From Deltaproteobacteria bacterium RBG_16_44_11 (GTDB lineage Bacteria > Desulfobacterota > Syntrophia > Syntrophales > Smithellaceae): a stretch of 6,964 bases of DNA. The DNA lies in the NCBI GenBank assembly GCA_001797845.1, contig MGQN01000017.1:23321-30284 (forward strand). The letters run 5' to 3'. The first letter of the stretch is position 1, and every line of letters starts with the position of its first letter. Below the pieces are notes generated by a model. It ran no database searches. It worked only from the letters and a program-made list of their open reading frames with translations, and was not told where the DNA came from. Made by a program: the position numbers and the translations under genes. Positions 6,255 through 6,964 of this stretch are shown here, piece by piece.

Positions 6255-6400
6255 AAACGGCCTTGTAAAAAGCTCCAGAGGCAAGGCGCGCAAATACTGA
6301 GGAATGAGGCGTATTTTCACATACTCCGCAATGACGAGGGATGCCGCGCAACGCAGCATATGGACTCGCGTGCCCTTCAGGGTATTTTACGAGGTCGTCA
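6255..6400. repeat. Second imperfect palindromic element, abutting the rhomboid start codon
   Basis: The outer ends AAACGGCCTTGTAAAA (6255-6270) and the complement of TTTTACGAGGTCGTCA (6385-6400) match at 12 of 16 positions. Inner segments also pair: GAGGAATGAGGCGTAT (6299-6314) against the complement of ATACTCCGCAATGACG (6321-6336), with GCGCG-type segments on both sides (6286-6291 and 6345-6350). The centre is TTTTCACATACT. The right arm carries about 30 extra bases. The terminus with TTTTACGAGG-CGTCA resembles a widespread deltaproteobacterial intergenic repeat I remember. It is not similar to the 5901-6091 element. Its right end carries GAGGT (6391-6395), the apparent ribosome binding site of the rhomboid gene. 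Confidence 0.65.
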
Positions 6401-6403
6401 GTA

Positions 6404-6964
6404 ATGTCCGAAAGAAAATCCATACTATGTCCCAATTGCCGCAAGCTGATCAGCGCGGACGAGCCTTCCTGCCCTTATTGCGGACTTCTCCGCCCGGGTT
6501 TGCATAATACCGCGGGAATTATCAGAAATATTATTTTTGCTTTTCATCCGGTAATGACCATTATTTACGTCAATATCGCTTTTTATATCCTGTCGTTTGT
6601 TCTAGATCCACGGGGAATCCTTTCCGGCGGCGGGCTTTTTACTTTTCTATCGCCCTCGAGTGAGAGCCTTTTTCTTTTAGGAGCAACCGGCACCATACCC
6701 GTTTTTGAATTTCACCGCTTCTGGAGCCTAATTTCCGCTTCATTTCTGCATGGAGGCATTCTTCATATCACCTTCAACATGATGGCTTTATACCAGCTGG
6801 GACCATTTGTTTTACGCGAATTCGGCTTACACCGCTTTGTCAACATCTACGTCATCACGGGCATCATCGGCTTCGCGGTATCTGTTTTCTTCGGCGTCAG
6901 CTTCACGATCGGCGCTTCCGCCAGCATCTGCGGGCTTATCGGCGCGATTATTTATTACGGAAAA
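6404..6964 (+). CDS. Rhomboid-family intramembrane serine protease with N-terminal zinc ribbon (first 187 aa, runs off the right edge)
   Basis: A membrane protease that cleaves transmembrane substrates within the bilayer; the substrate is unknown. The cytoplasmic N-terminus has a zinc-ribbon-like CPNC-x10-CPYC motif (C9, C12, C23, C26). The first membrane helix is about 48-67 (VMTIIYVNIAFYILSFVL). The family signature follows: RFWSLISASFLHGGILHITFN, with H116, H121 and N125 (oxyanion/active-site side), then NMMALYQLGP. A further helix lies at about 146-164. GASASICGLIGA (170-181) holds the predicted nucleophile S172, with Ala in place of the common Gly after it. The catalytic His would lie beyond the window, so completeness of the dyad cannot be checked. 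The ATG at 6404 is preferred because GAGGT lies 8 bases upstream and the zinc ribbon begins at once. An in-frame ATG at 6341 would translate the palindromic repeat and has no well-spaced site. Confidence 0.92.
   Translation, partial: MSERKSILCPNCRKLISADEPSCPYCGLLRPGLHNTAGIIRNIIFAFHPVMTIIYVNIAFYILSFVLDPRGILSGGGLFTFLSPSSESLFLLGATGTIPVFEFHRFWSLISASFLHGGILHITFNMMALYQLGPFVLREFGLHRFVNIYVITGIIGFAVSVFFGVSFTIGASASICGLIGAIIYYGK

Noticed and set aside
6341..6403. In-frame upstream ATG adding 21 residues to the rhomboid protein
   Set aside because: The added residues are translation of the palindromic repeat, the GAGGG before it has no spacing, and the zinc ribbon begins properly from the ATG at 6404.
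6217..6444. Minus-strand 75-codon ORF across the palindrome and the rhomboid start
   Set aside because: It overlaps the rhomboid N-terminus antisense, has no ribosome binding site, and encodes repeat-derived sequence.
1..6964. CRISPR array, toxin-antitoxin pair, phage or defence system
   Set aside because: No regularly spaced direct repeats, no paired small overlapping genes with good start sites and no recognisable nuclease, integrase or phage genes were found; the PHP and polymerase domains belong to the housekeeping PolX.

Overview
The window looks like ordinary chromosome from a Gram-negative anaerobe of moderate G+C. My best guess is a deltaproteobacterium / Desulfobacterota (Syntrophales-like). 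The evidence is indirect: an outer-membrane-type lipoprotein, a bacterial PolX with an intact PHP domain, an Fe-S m5U methyltransferase, a rhomboid with an N-terminal zinc ribbon, and several hairpin-rich intergenic elements of a kind I associate with that group. No 16S or other decisive marker is present.

Layout: most genes lie on the minus strand. From left to right they are the first 16 codons of an unidentified gene (1-50), a small nitroreductase-family flavoprotein (188-769), a complete PolX/PHP DNA polymerase-nuclease (924-2657) and a small lipoprotein of unknown function (2741-3370). A plus-strand tRNA-Glu(UUC) follows (3526-3601), with a strong promoter and a terminator shared with the convergent gene beyond it. 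That gene encodes a Lys/Pro/Glu/Ala-rich repetitive protein (minus, 3651-4598). Next comes a TrmA/RlmD-type RNA m5U methyltransferase (minus, 4708-5871). After a gene-free stretch of about 530 bp, a plus-strand rhomboid protease gene starts at 6404 and runs off the window end.

The 5872-6403 intergenic region is the most structured part. It holds two different large imperfect palindromes, 5901-6091 with arms of about 40 bp and 6255-6400 with arms of about 16 bp plus inner pairing. An AT-rich spacer with a possible promoter separates them. The second palindrome ends 3 bp before the rhomboid start codon and contains its apparent ribosome binding site. A third, smaller element made of two hairpins lies at 790-866 between polX and the nitroreductase gene. 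All three look like small non-coding dispersed elements (MITE/REP-like), though copy number cannot be judged from one window.

Functionally this is a housekeeping neighbourhood: DNA repair, rRNA/tRNA modification, a tRNA, redox chemistry and membrane proteolysis. I see no shared pathway, and no CRISPR array, toxin-antitoxin pair, phage gene or defence system. The less ordinary items are the palindromic elements, the repetitive Lys/Pro protein and a perfect dyad over the tRNA promoter start region.
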